A stretch of DNA of 12,200 bases from JACMIU01 sp043763605 (GTDB lineage: Bacteria > Armatimonadota > Armatimonadia > Armatimonadales > Armatimonadaceae), in the NCBI GenBank assembly GCA_043763605.1, contig JAYULM010000262.1, positions 1 to 12,200 of the forward strand, read 5' to 3'. A program made the position numbers and the translations under genes. Positions within the stretch are counted from its first letter, which is position 1, and each line of letters opens with the position of its first letter. Under the pieces are notes generated by a model. It saw nothing but the letters and a program-made list of their open reading frames with translations, was not told where the DNA came from and ran no database searches. Positions 1 to 5,565 of the stretch are shown here, one piece after another.

Positions 1-2
1 GC

Positions 3-575
3 CGGTTCGGCTGGTACGACCGCACGACGTATCTGCACGTGTTCCGCCCGGCGTGGTGCAAGACCGACGACCTACGCGTCTATTTCGAGAACCGCGAGCG
101 GCTGTTGCGCGAAGGGATCATCGTCTGGGGGCATGTCGTGCAGGCGAACGAGAAACTGTTCCGCCGCGAGCCGGACGAAATCTGGGGTGGGCACAACCTG
201 CCCGGCGAAGTAGTCTATTGCGACGACCCTGACCGGGAGATTTCGGTGTACGACCTCGGGAATGTCGCCCACGCACTTTTCGCGCTGAAAGGCAAGCCGC
301 AGGACGACCGCGAAAAACAGTTCCTGTCCGATCACCTGGCGAACGAACTCACACGCGTTTTCGGGGTGCCCATCCCGGAAGTGCTCAGCCCGGAGTTTCC
401 GTGCCGACTTTCGACAACCTATTTCGAGCGGGACCATCTGCCAGGCAACTGCCTGCGTCGCAACTATTTCCCGCTCCTTATCGCGTCCGCAGAACCGCGC
501 GCCGTGATGGTCCTCCCGTCACGTTACTGGCCCGCCTCCCTCGTTGCCCTCTGGGAGACTCCGAAGCGCGGGTAG
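3..575 (+). CDS. Unrecognised protein, 5'-truncated by the window edge
   Basis: The reading frame is open from base 3 to a TAG at 573-575, with no stop before the window edge, so at least 191 C-terminal residues are present and the real start lies upstream. A GTG at 39 is available, but the residues before it (R-F-G-W-Y-D-R-T-T-Y) look like the same coding stretch. I do not recognise the family. The product is soluble-looking, with many Trp, Tyr and Phe, paired acidic residues (CDDPDRE around residue 75 from the window edge) and three Cys. No signal peptide or membrane segment is visible in the part seen. The codon pattern is GC-rich like its neighbours and the frame is long, which supports a real gene. 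A 122-base gap separates it from the next gene, so co-transcription is uncertain. No function is proposed. Confidence 0.7.
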   Translation, partial: RFGWYDRTTYLHVFRPAWCKTDDLRVYFENRERLLREGIIVWGHVVQANEKLFRREPDEIWGGHNLPGEVVYCDDPDREISVYDLGNVAHALFALKGKPQDDREKQFLSDHLANELTRVFGVPIPEVLSPEFPCRLSTTYFERDHLPGNCLRRNYFPLLIASAEPRAVMVLPSRYWPASLVALWETPKRG

Positions 576-697
576 AAATAGCGAATCATTTCTCGGACTA
601 ATCCTAATTACCGGGCATGCGGCATGATTCTTGCCGTATAACACTTTCGTACAGATCGAGTAGGCTACGAGGCCTGCGGGGAAAGGTTGGGTGTACC

Positions 698-1306
698 ATG
701 GAAATCGGTAAAACGCGGGTTGTGATTCGCCCTGCGATGTTTGTTCTCATCGGCGCGATAGTTATCGGGGTCGCCGCTGTGGCCTGGGCGGGATGGTACG
801 CACTTGGTCCACGGTCCAATGATGGCTTGATCAACCCGAAGCGGTGGACGTACGGAACCACGGGCGGTGCCGTGGCGACGTTCGACATGATGTCGAAGAC
901 GGACGCCAAAGAGTTGATCACTACCCGCGAGGGCTTTTCCAACGTCAACGTTCGCGAGGGCTTCAAAATCACGATGACTCGCGTGGGCAAAGCCCCTAAC
1001 AGCGTCTATATTCGCAACGCGATCAACTTCGATAAATCAGCCAAACCTAAAGACCTGATTTTCAGTTTCAAGGGGCGGTCCGATTCCCCGTTGCCGATCA
1101 CGTTCACCATACGTGACAGCCGCTTGAAAAAAGGCGGTGCCCTCCTGTGGAGCAACACATTTACCATCGCAGGCGACTGGAAAGACTACTCCAAAACGGT
1201 CCCGGTCAGTGCCGTCAGCGGCGGACAGTTGCAACTCATGGTCGTCGCCGGACACCTCGGCACGAAGCCGGGCGAACTATCACTACGCGAGATCGCGCTT
1301 AAATAG
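698..1306 (+). CDS. Membrane-anchored small protein with CBM-like beta-sandwich domain
   Basis: The product is 202 residues from the ATG at 698, which has a purine-rich GAAAGG at 681-686. The frame is open further upstream to 617, but that extension (R-rich, no hydrophobic order) looks non-coding. Residues 1-11 are short and basic, residues about 13-37 are one hydrophobic transmembrane segment or uncleaved signal anchor, and the rest (about 40-202) would lie outside the membrane. The outer part has the pattern of carbohydrate-binding-module or CenC-like jelly rolls: alternating strands, a W-S-N-T-F-T-I then D-W-K-D-Y-S block, and a closing G-E-L-S-L-R-E-I-A-L-K strand at the very C terminus, which in such domains forms the last beta strand. 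No catalytic domain is attached. A role in sugar or polymer binding at the cell surface is inferred. A generic beta-sandwich without ligand is equally possible. Confidence 0.75.
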   Translation: MEIGKTRVVIRPAMFVLIGAIVIGVAAVAWAGWYALGPRSNDGLINPKRWTYGTTGGAVATFDMMSKTDAKELITTREGFSNVNVREGFKITMTRVGKAPNSVYIRNAINFDKSAKPKDLIFSFKGRSDSPLPITFTIRDSRLKKGGALLWSNTFTIAGDWKDYSKTVPVSAVSGGQLQLMVVAGHLGTKPGELSLREIALK

Positions 1307-1323
1307 GTTTTGGGTGATTGGGC

Positions 1324-1484
1324 TTCGGACGGTGAACCGTTCCGCTATGCGCCTGCGGCGGACGCTCTGCGAGCGGGAGAACCGGCGGCGAGACGCTTCC
1401 CAAACCCGAAGGGTTCCCGCCGAATCGCGTAAATCGGCGGAGCCGATTTCGCTTCGCGCATAGCGGAACCGTTCACGGTCCGAA
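1324..1484 (+). repeat. Compound palindromic repeat, copy 1 (short left arm, long right arm)
   Basis: This is an imperfect inverted repeat of 161 bases between the CBM-like gene and deoB. Each outer end starts with TTCGG followed by a 5-bp mini-hairpin with GA (TC) at its centre: 1329-1333 with 1336-1340 on the left, 1468-1472 with 1475-1479 on the right. CCGCTATGCGC follows inward on each arm. Inner hairpins are at 1363-1375 (CGCTC/GAGCG, 3-base loop) and 1404-1414 (ACCC-GAA-GGGT). The right arm carries an extra 31-base module (1425-1455) containing an 8-bp stem; the left arm lacks it. The same design recurs at 3957-4161 (reversed) and 5301-5432. It is non-coding, although accidental reading frames cross it. 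It resembles REP/BIME or MITE-type intergenic repeats in general form, but I cannot assign it to a named family. Confidence 0.85.
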
Positions 1485-1513
1485 CACCCAAACACCCAAC
1501 ACCCAACACCCAA
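1485..1513 (+). repeat. CACCCAA heptamer array in the deoB leader
   Basis: Four copies of CACCCAA lie at 1485-1491, 1493-1499, 1500-1506 and 1507-1513, with one extra A after the first. A partial CCCAA (1514-1518) then runs directly into the deoB start codon. The opposite flank of the palindrome (about 1309-1323, TTTTGGGTGATTGGG) carries the complementary TTGGGTG-type sequence, so the array extends the inverted repeat. Heptanucleotide arrays of this type recall the STRR repeats of cyanobacteria. Confidence 0.8.
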
Positions 1514-1517
1514 CCCA

Positions 1518-2711
1518 ATGAACAAACCACGCTTCCTGCTCCTCGTTCTGGACGGGTGCGGCGCGGGCGCGTTGCCGGATGCCGCTGAGTTCGGCGACGG
1601 CGACGTTCCCGCGAACACGCTCGCGCACACCGCCGACGCCGTCGGCGGATTGGTGTTGCCTCACCTTAGTCGGCTCGGATTCGGAAACATTATCCCGATG
1701 CGCGGCGTCGCGCCGGAGCCGGACGCCCCCGCCGCGTGGGGGCGACTCGCCGAAATCAGTCGAGGCAAGGACACCGTCACCGGGCACTGGGAGATGGTCG
1801 GCGTTCATACTTCGGTCGCCTTCCCGACGTACCCAGGCGGCTTTCCGCCCGACGTGGTTGCCGCGTTCGAGCGGATCACCGGGCGCGGCACACTCGGCAA
1901 CTACGCGGCGTCCGGGACCGAGATCCTTCAGAGGCTTGGCGCGGAGCACGTGCGCACCGGCAATCCGATCCTGTACACCAGTGCCGACAGCGTTTTCCAG
2001 GTCGCCGCGCACGAAGACCCGGCGATCTTCGGACTGGACCGTCTGTATGACGTGTGCGAAAGAGCGCGGGCGATGCTTCAGGACCCGTACCACGTCGGCA
2101 GGGTCATCGCCCGCCCGTTCGTCGGCACGAACGGAACCGATTTCAAGCGCACCGAAAACCGCCGCGACTATCCCCTACCCGCCCCGCACGACACCGTTCT
2201 GGATACGCTGACCGCCGCCGGGAAGCACGTTCACGCGGTCGGCAAAATCAGCGAGATTTTCGGCGGGCGCGGCATCACGACGAGCGACAAGACGACCAAC
2301 AACCCCGATCACATCGCAGCGATCCTTGGTTTCCTGCGCGGTGAAGGCGCGGGCGCGAACGCCGACTTCGTATTCGCCAATTTAGAGGATTTCGACATGC
2401 TCTACGGGCACCGCAACGATCCCGTCGGCTTCGCGCGTCTGCTCACCGAGTTCGACGCCGCCGTCGGCGAAATGCTCCCGCTCCTGCGCCTCGGCGACCT
2501 GCTCGCGATCACTGCCGACCACGGCAACGACCCGACTACCCCGTCCACCGACCATTCCCGCGAATACGCCCCGCTCCTCGTATTCGGACCGCCCGTCACG
2601 AAGCCGGTCCCGCTCGGCGACCGCGCCACCTTCGCCGACTGGGGCGCGACGGTTTCCAAGTGGCTCGGCGCACCGCTTCCCAAACTCGGCATGCCTTTTC
2701 CGGGTTTTTAA
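1518..2711 (+). CDS. deoB: Phosphopentomutase
   Basis: This is a full-length 397-residue DeoB, the alkaline-phosphatase-superfamily enzyme that interconverts (deoxy)ribose 1-phosphate and 5-phosphate in nucleoside salvage and catabolism. Visible family motifs are L-D-G-C-G-A-G-A-L-P-D-A near the N terminus (metal-binding Asp12), K-D-T-V-T-G-H-W-E at residues 84-92 (the threonine block that carries the phosphate), S-A-D-S-V-F-Q, G-K-I-S-E-I-F, E-D-F-D-M-L-Y-G-H-R, and the metal-binding T-A-D-H-G-N-D followed by T-D-H-S-R-E. The start is fixed by the position of Asp12. No Shine-Dalgarno sequence precedes it; the preceding bases are the CACCCAA array. No nucleoside phosphorylase or deaminase gene is adjacent, so the usual deo operon is not seen. 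The last codons and the stop form part of a long inverted repeat (2693-2889). Confidence 0.97.
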   Translation: MNKPRFLLLVLDGCGAGALPDAAEFGDGDVPANTLAHTADAVGGLVLPHLSRLGFGNIIPMRGVAPEPDAPAAWGRLAEISRGKDTVTGHWEMVGVHTSVAFPTYPGGFPPDVVAAFERITGRGTLGNYAASGTEILQRLGAEHVRTGNPILYTSADSVFQVAAHEDPAIFGLDRLYDVCERARAMLQDPYHVGRVIARPFVGTNGTDFKRTENRRDYPLPAPHDTVLDTLTAAGKHVHAVGKISEIFGGRGITTSDKTTNNPDHIAAILGFLRGEGAGANADFVFANLEDFDMLYGHRNDPVGFARLLTEFDAAVGEMLPLLRLGDLLAITADHGNDPTTPSTDHSREYAPLLVFGPPVTKPVPLGDRATFADWGATVSKWLGAPLPKLGMPFPGF

Positions 2712-2889
2712 CCGCCAAGACGCCAAGTCCGCCAAGGTAAGAGAAGGAGAAGAGGTTTTTGAGGGTTGGGCTTGTGGGTTATCGGCACGTCTGCTCGGTA
2801 ACGAGCGAAGGGGAAAATCTTCAAACCCTCTCCTCCTTCTCTTACCTTGGCGGACTTGGCGTCTTGGCGGTTAAAAATCCGGGAAAGGC
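2693..2889. repeat. 197-bp inverted repeat spanning the deoB 3' end
   Basis: Two 63-base arms (2693-2755 and 2827-2889) are reverse complements with three mismatches by eye, separated by 71 bases. The left arm begins in the last six deoB codons, includes the TAA stop and continues through AACCGCCAAGACGCCAAG-type sequence, a motif seen in intergenic regions of several bacterial phyla. The right arm ends 37 bases before the aldo/keto reductase start. Transcribed from deoB it would fold into a very long hairpin and could protect or terminate the mRNA, but no T tract follows the right arm. The 71-base loop holds no gene that I can see. Confidence 0.9.
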
Positions 2890-2901
2890 GATGCGGGCGG
2901 G

Positions 2902-2907
2902 TATAGT
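2902..2907 (+). promoter_or_regulatory. Possible -10 element (TATAGT) before the aldo/keto reductase
   Basis: TATAGT lies 19 bases before the reductase start and just after the inverted repeat. It would give a very short leader containing only the ribosome binding site GGAAGGA (2913-2919, 7 bases before ATG). No recognisable -35 element is present at 16-18 bp. The same TATAGTA word, also preceded by GG, occurs at 9085 before another gene, which slightly strengthens both. Confidence 0.35.
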
Positions 2908-2926
2908 ATGCCGGAAGGATTTTAAC

Positions 2927-3796
2927 ATGAGCGACTCAACAGTGGCGGCGGCGTCCGGGACATTCACTATCGGCGGGGACATGATCGTAAACCGGCTGGG
3001 CTTCGGCGCGATGCGGATCACCGGCAAAGGCATCTGGGGCGAACCGGCGGACCCGGCGGAAGCGGGGCGGGTTTTGCGCCGCGCCGTGGAACTGGGCATC
3101 AACTTTATCGATACGGCGGACTCGTACGGTCCCGAGGTTTCCGAGCGGCTGATCGGCGAAACGCTGACGCCGTACGAACCCGGGGTCGTGATCGCGACCA
3201 AAGGCGGCTTGACGCGGCAAGGACCGGACCAGTGGCTTCCGGTCGGGCGGCCTGAATACTTGCGCCAGTGCGTCGAGATGAGCCTGCGGCGTCTGCGGTT
3301 GGAGCGTATCGACCTGTACCAGTTGCACCGCATCGACCCGAAGGTACCGCTGGAGGAGCAGTTGGGCGCGCTGAAGGAGATGCAAACCGCGGGCAAGATC
3401 CGCCACTTCGGGCTGTCGGAAGTGTCGGTTGAGGAGATCGAGGCGGCGCGAAAGATCCTGCCCGTCGCGTCGGTGCAGAACCTGTACAACCTCGCCAACC
3501 GCAAAGCCGAGGACGTGCTGGACTACTGCGAACAGAACGGCATCGGGTTCATCCCCTGGTTCCCGGTGGACGCCGGTAAACTCGCGCGCCCCGGCGGACC
3601 TTTAGACGAAGCCTCGAAAAACCACGGCGGGGCGTCGGTCGCGCAACTCGCGCTGGCGTGGCTCCTGAAACGCTCCCCGGTGATGTTGCCGATTCCCGGC
3701 ACGTCGTCGGTCGCGCACCTGGAGGAAAACACTCGGGCGTCGGAGATCGAGTTGACCGAAGCGGAGTTCAATTCGCTGACGAAACTGGCGGCGTAA
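2927..3796 (+). CDS. Aldo/keto reductase
   Basis: The product is 289 residues from the ATG at 2927, chosen because GGAAGGA lies 7 bases upstream; the frame is open back to 2759 only through the inverted repeat. It is an NADPH-dependent TIM-barrel oxidoreductase of the AKR superfamily that reduces aldehydes or ketones. The catalytic tetrad is visible: Asp62 and Tyr67 in I-D-T-A-D-S-Y-G, Lys92 in V-V-I-A-T-K-G-G, and His134 in L-Y-Q-L-H-R. The C-terminal P-I-P-G-T-S-S (residues 255-261) is the usual cofactor-phosphate loop, followed by H-L-E-E-N. The length is slightly short for the family but all elements are present. It resembles the stand-alone bacterial AKRs often annotated as general or pyridoxal-type reductases; the substrate cannot be told from sequence. 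An intrinsic terminator lies about 100 bases downstream. Confidence 0.95.
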   Translation: MSDSTVAAASGTFTIGGDMIVNRLGFGAMRITGKGIWGEPADPAEAGRVLRRAVELGINFIDTADSYGPEVSERLIGETLTPYEPGVVIATKGGLTRQGPDQWLPVGRPEYLRQCVEMSLRRLRLERIDLYQLHRIDPKVPLEEQLGALKEMQTAGKIRHFGLSEVSVEEIEAARKILPVASVQNLYNLANRKAEDVLDYCEQNGIGFIPWFPVDAGKLARPGGPLDEASKNHGGASVAQLALAWLLKRSPVMLPIPGTSSVAHLEENTRASEIELTEAEFNSLTKLAA

Positions 3797-3815
3797 AAAT
3801 AAAATAAAATAAAAT
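3796..3815 (+). repeat. (AAAAT)x4 simple repeat
   Basis: Four perfect AAAAT pentamers begin at the last base of the reductase stop codon. This is a sharp AT island in a GC-rich region. It is followed by TTGATA (3815-3820), which resembles a -35 element. Confidence 0.9.
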
Positions 3816-3893
3816 TGATAGAAGAAGGCAATCGCCCTGATAGCGGCGAACATACCGTCTGTGATTTCTTAAGATTACGTGTGAGACACGTCA

Positions 3894-3928
3894 AGCCTCC
3901 GGCATAGTTTGTCGGGGGCTGTTTTTTT
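3894..3928 (+). terminator. Intrinsic terminator downstream of the aldo/keto reductase
   Basis: A 10-bp stem (3894-3903 with 3911-3920, including two G-T pairs) encloses the loop ATAGTTT and is followed by G and seven T (3922-3928). It is a textbook rho-independent terminator on the plus strand. The 97 bases between the reductase stop and the stem also hold two smaller hairpins (3832-3849 and 3877-3891, the latter ACGTGT-GAG-ACACGT), so this may be a structured 3' UTR or a small RNA. Confidence 0.88.
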
Positions 3929-3956
3929 GGCGGTTTGGGTGTTGGGTTGTTGGGTT

Positions 3957-4161
3957 TTCGGAGCGTGAACGCTTCCGCTATGCGCGAAGCGAAATCGGCT
4001 CCGCCGATTTACGCGATTCGGCGGGAACCCTTTGGGTTTGCGGGAAAGTTACGCTCGCCGGGAAGCAAGACGCTTCCTCCGCTCGAAGAGCGTCCGCCGC
4101 ATCGCGTAAATCGGCGGAGCCGATTTCGCTTCGCGCGTAGCGGAACGGCTCGCCGTCCGAA
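3957..4161 (-). repeat. Compound palindromic repeat, copy 2 (two long arms)
   Basis: This 205-base copy lies between the convergent reductase and GHMP kinase genes and is in the opposite orientation to copies 1 and 3, judged by its inner hairpins (ACCC-TTT-GGGT at 4027-4037 and CGCTC-GAA-GAGCG at 4080-4092). The outer arms of about 68 bases match with roughly eight differences. Both arms carry the 31-base module (3986-4016 and 4102-4132). The end mini-hairpins are AGCGT/ACGCT (3962-3973) and ACGGC/GCCGT (4145-4156): different sequences that both remain fully paired. TTGGGT-type heptamers flank the left end (about 3935-3956), and complementary CAACCC sequence follows the right end (4178-4192). 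Together with the terminator it accounts for the 423-base gap between 3797 and 4219. Confidence 0.85.
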
Positions 4162-4197
4162 CCGGGCGCGATCAAAACCAACAACCCAACCCGGTCA

Positions 4198-4272
4198 CGC
4201 GGATTCTGCACCCGCCGATTTACTCCGTTGTCACGGTCAGACCCGGCGACGGTTTCGGGTGCAGAATCCGCG
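4198..4272. repeat. 17-bp perfect inverted repeat around the GHMP kinase stop codon
   Basis: Bases 4198-4214 and 4256-4272 are exact reverse complements, separated by 41 bases. The 4256-4272 arm lies inside the C-terminal coding sequence of the kinase and the other arm lies beyond its stop (4220-4222). In the kinase mRNA this gives a large stem-loop with the stop codon in the loop. A weakly T-rich stretch (read on the minus strand below 4198) follows, so a role in transcript ending or stability is possible. Confidence 0.9.
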
Positions 4273-5212
4273 CCGCGCCCGCGTCCGAGAGTGCCTTCGC
4301 GGTGCGCTCCGGCTCGTGGGTGAGGACGAGCACCGTGCCGCCGTGCCCCGCGCCCGCTAACTTCGCGCCCAGTGCGCCGTTCGCCATCGCCACTTCCGCG
4401 AGCCGGTCGCACGCCTCGCCGGACGCCCCGAAGCCCTGCTGGATGCGCAGGTTTTCGTTCATCGCGTCCGCCACCGCCTGCCAGTCGCCGCGCCAGAGCG
4501 ACGCTTTCGCCGACCGCGTCAGTCCCGCCAGGTGCTCGTACGCCCCGATAACCGCCGCGTCGCCGTCGAGCCAGCGTTGCCGCACCGGCTTGTGCGCGGT
4601 CCCCGAGTGGTGCTTGACGCCGGTATTGGCGAGCAGGAATGGCAGCGGTCCGGCGATCACGTCCGCGAGCGGCTCCACGGTCGCATACGGCTGCGCGTCG
4701 GGCGCGAGGTGTGACCCTTTGCCGCGAAAGTCCATGAAGTTCAGCCCGCCGAACACGGTCATGTACTGGTCCTGGAACCCGCAGATGACGTTCATCTGTT
4801 CGTACTCGATGCGCCGGATGGACTCGGCGATCTCGTGCGGGGCTTCCTTTTTGCCCAGAAACGCGGACACGGCACCGTAGATCGCGGCGACCAGCGCGGT
4901 AGACCCGGCAAGCCCGGCTTGCATCGGGATGTCGGTTTCGGTGCGCAGGTGGAACCGGTGCGTGTCGGGCGAGATCCCCATGCCACGTAGCACGGCGCGC
5001 GAAAGGTCGAAGATGTCGCCGCCCGCCGCGAGTTCGTCCCCGGTGCGTATGGTCGTGTCCTCGTATCCTGCGGACAGCGCGAGGACTTCGGATTCCGAGA
5101 GTTCGCAGACGGCACGTTCCGCCGTGGTACAGGAAAGTAGGGAGCCGCCGTACATGTCGGTCGGGTTCCCAATGACGCCGGTGCGCCCCGGCGCGGTCGC
5201 GCGAATAGTCAT
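4220..5212 (-). CDS. GHMP-family sugar kinase, glucuronokinase-like
   Basis: The product is 330 residues with an ATG start at 5212. A weak AGTAGG-type ribosome site lies a few bases upstream. It belongs to the GHMP fold (galacto-, homoserine, mevalonate kinases), which transfers phosphate from ATP to a small hydroxyl substrate. Visible motifs are the N-terminal A-P-G-R-T-G-V-I-G-N-P-T-D (residues 7-19), the ATP-binding P-M-Q-A-G-L-A-G-S-T-A-L (97-108, counterpart of P-x-x-x-G-L-x-S-S), G-F-Q-D-Q-Y-x-x-V-F-G-G-L-x-F-M-D-F (145-162, where Asp148 is a candidate catalytic base), and K-L-A-G-A-G-H-G-G near residues 284-292. The N-P-T-D and Q-D...F-G-G-L..M-D-F words are closest to glucuronokinase-like members as I remember them, so a sugar 1-kinase role is inferred. 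Other sugar or mevalonate-type substrates cannot be excluded. It stands alone on the minus strand, convergent with the reductase. Confidence 0.9.
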   Translation of the reverse strand: MTIRATAPGRTGVIGNPTDMYGGSLLSCTTAERAVCELSESEVLALSAGYEDTTIRTGDELAAGGDIFDLSRAVLRGMGISPDTHRFHLRTETDIPMQAGLAGSTALVAAIYGAVSAFLGKKEAPHEIAESIRRIEYEQMNVICGFQDQYMTVFGGLNFMDFRGKGSHLAPDAQPYATVEPLADVIAGPLPFLLANTGVKHHSGTAHKPVRQRWLDGDAAVIGAYEHLAGLTRSAKASLWRGDWQAVADAMNENLRIQQGFGASGEACDRLAEVAMANGALGAKLAGAGHGGTVLVLTHEPERTAKALSDAGAARILHPKPSPGLTVTTE

Positions 5213-5276
5213 GCGAACCTACTTCGCGATGCCGCACCCGTTTCCCTGCCCGGACATCAGGGCAAGCGCACCTAGA

Positions 5277-5300
5277 TTCTCCGGTTCTCCGGTTCTCCGG
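5277..5300 (+). repeat. (TTCTCCGG)x3 octamer array flanking palindrome copy 3
   Basis: Three perfect TTCTCCGG units abut the palindrome at 5301. One complementary unit, CCGGAGAA (5433-5440), flanks its other end, so the flank extends the inverted repeat as the heptamers do around copies 1 and 2, but with a different unit. Confidence 0.88.
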
Positions 5301-5432
5301 TTCGGACGGTGAACCGTTCCGCTATGCGCCTTCGGCGGACGCGCCGAGCGCGGGAGAACCGGCGGCGTGACGCTTCCGCAGACCCGTAGGGTTCCCGCCG
5401 AAGGCGCATAGCGGAACGGTTCACCGTCCGAA
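5301..5432 (+). repeat. Compound palindromic repeat, copy 3 (two short arms)
   Basis: This 132-base copy lies in the divergent gap between the GHMP kinase and the heme oxygenase. Both arms are of the short type: TTCGG, mini-hairpin ACGGT/ACCGT (5306-5317 and 5416-5427), CCGCTATGCGCC, then TTCGGCGG. The outer arms match without a difference over about 38 bases. Inner hairpins are CGCGC-CGA-GCGCG (5340-5352) and ACCC-GTA-GGGT (5382-5392). The 31-base module is absent. Together with its flanks and the bphO promoter it accounts for the 353-base gap between 5213 and 5565. Confidence 0.87.
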
Positions 5433-5484
5433 CCGGAGAACCGAACAGCCCTGTGCCCGAACAGGCGATTTCTCTGCGCCGACA

Positions 5485-5513
5485 TGGACAAAGCGGCGGT
5501 TTTCGGATATGCT
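5485..5513 (+). promoter_or_regulatory. Sigma-70-type promoter of the phytochrome operon
   Basis: The -35 candidate TGGACA (5485-5490) and the -10 candidate TATGCT (5508-5513) are separated by 17 bp, which would start transcription near 5520 and leave a leader of about 45 bases before the heme oxygenase start. The match is 5/6 and 4/6 to the housekeeping consensus. A small hairpin (5450-5465, CCTGT/ACAGG) lies upstream. Confidence 0.5.
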
Positions 5514-5565
5514 CTGGTAGCGGTACAGTTTGCTCACAAACCCCCTATTTTTTGAGAATACCATC

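Noticed and set aside
637..642. TATAAC as a -10 element for the CBM-like gene
   Set aside because: There is no -35 match at 16-18 bp, and the site lies 56 bases from the start codon without other support.
617..697. N-terminal extension of the CBM-like protein (27 codons from 617)
   Set aside because: It is Arg-rich with no conserved features. The ATG at 698 gives a normal basic-then-hydrophobic anchor and has a ribosome site.
1283..1630. Small open frames across palindrome copies 1 and 3 giving similar peptides (S-A-E-P-I-S-L-R-A and relatives)
   Set aside because: The peptide similarity is only the repeat being translated; changes preserve stem pairing rather than codons.
2759..2926. Upstream extension of the aldo/keto reductase reading frame by 56 codons
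   Set aside because: It translates the loop and right arm of an inverted repeat, has no family similarity, and a proper ribosome site sits before the ATG at 2927.
3978..5237. A 419-codon minus-strand open frame over the GHMP kinase and palindrome copy 2
   Set aside because: It is Arg- and Gly-rich shadow sequence in the wrong frame of the kinase, and its end is translated palindrome.
1324..5432. CRISPR array made of the repeated palindromes
   Set aside because: There are only three copies, kilobases apart with genes between them, of unequal length and mixed orientation.
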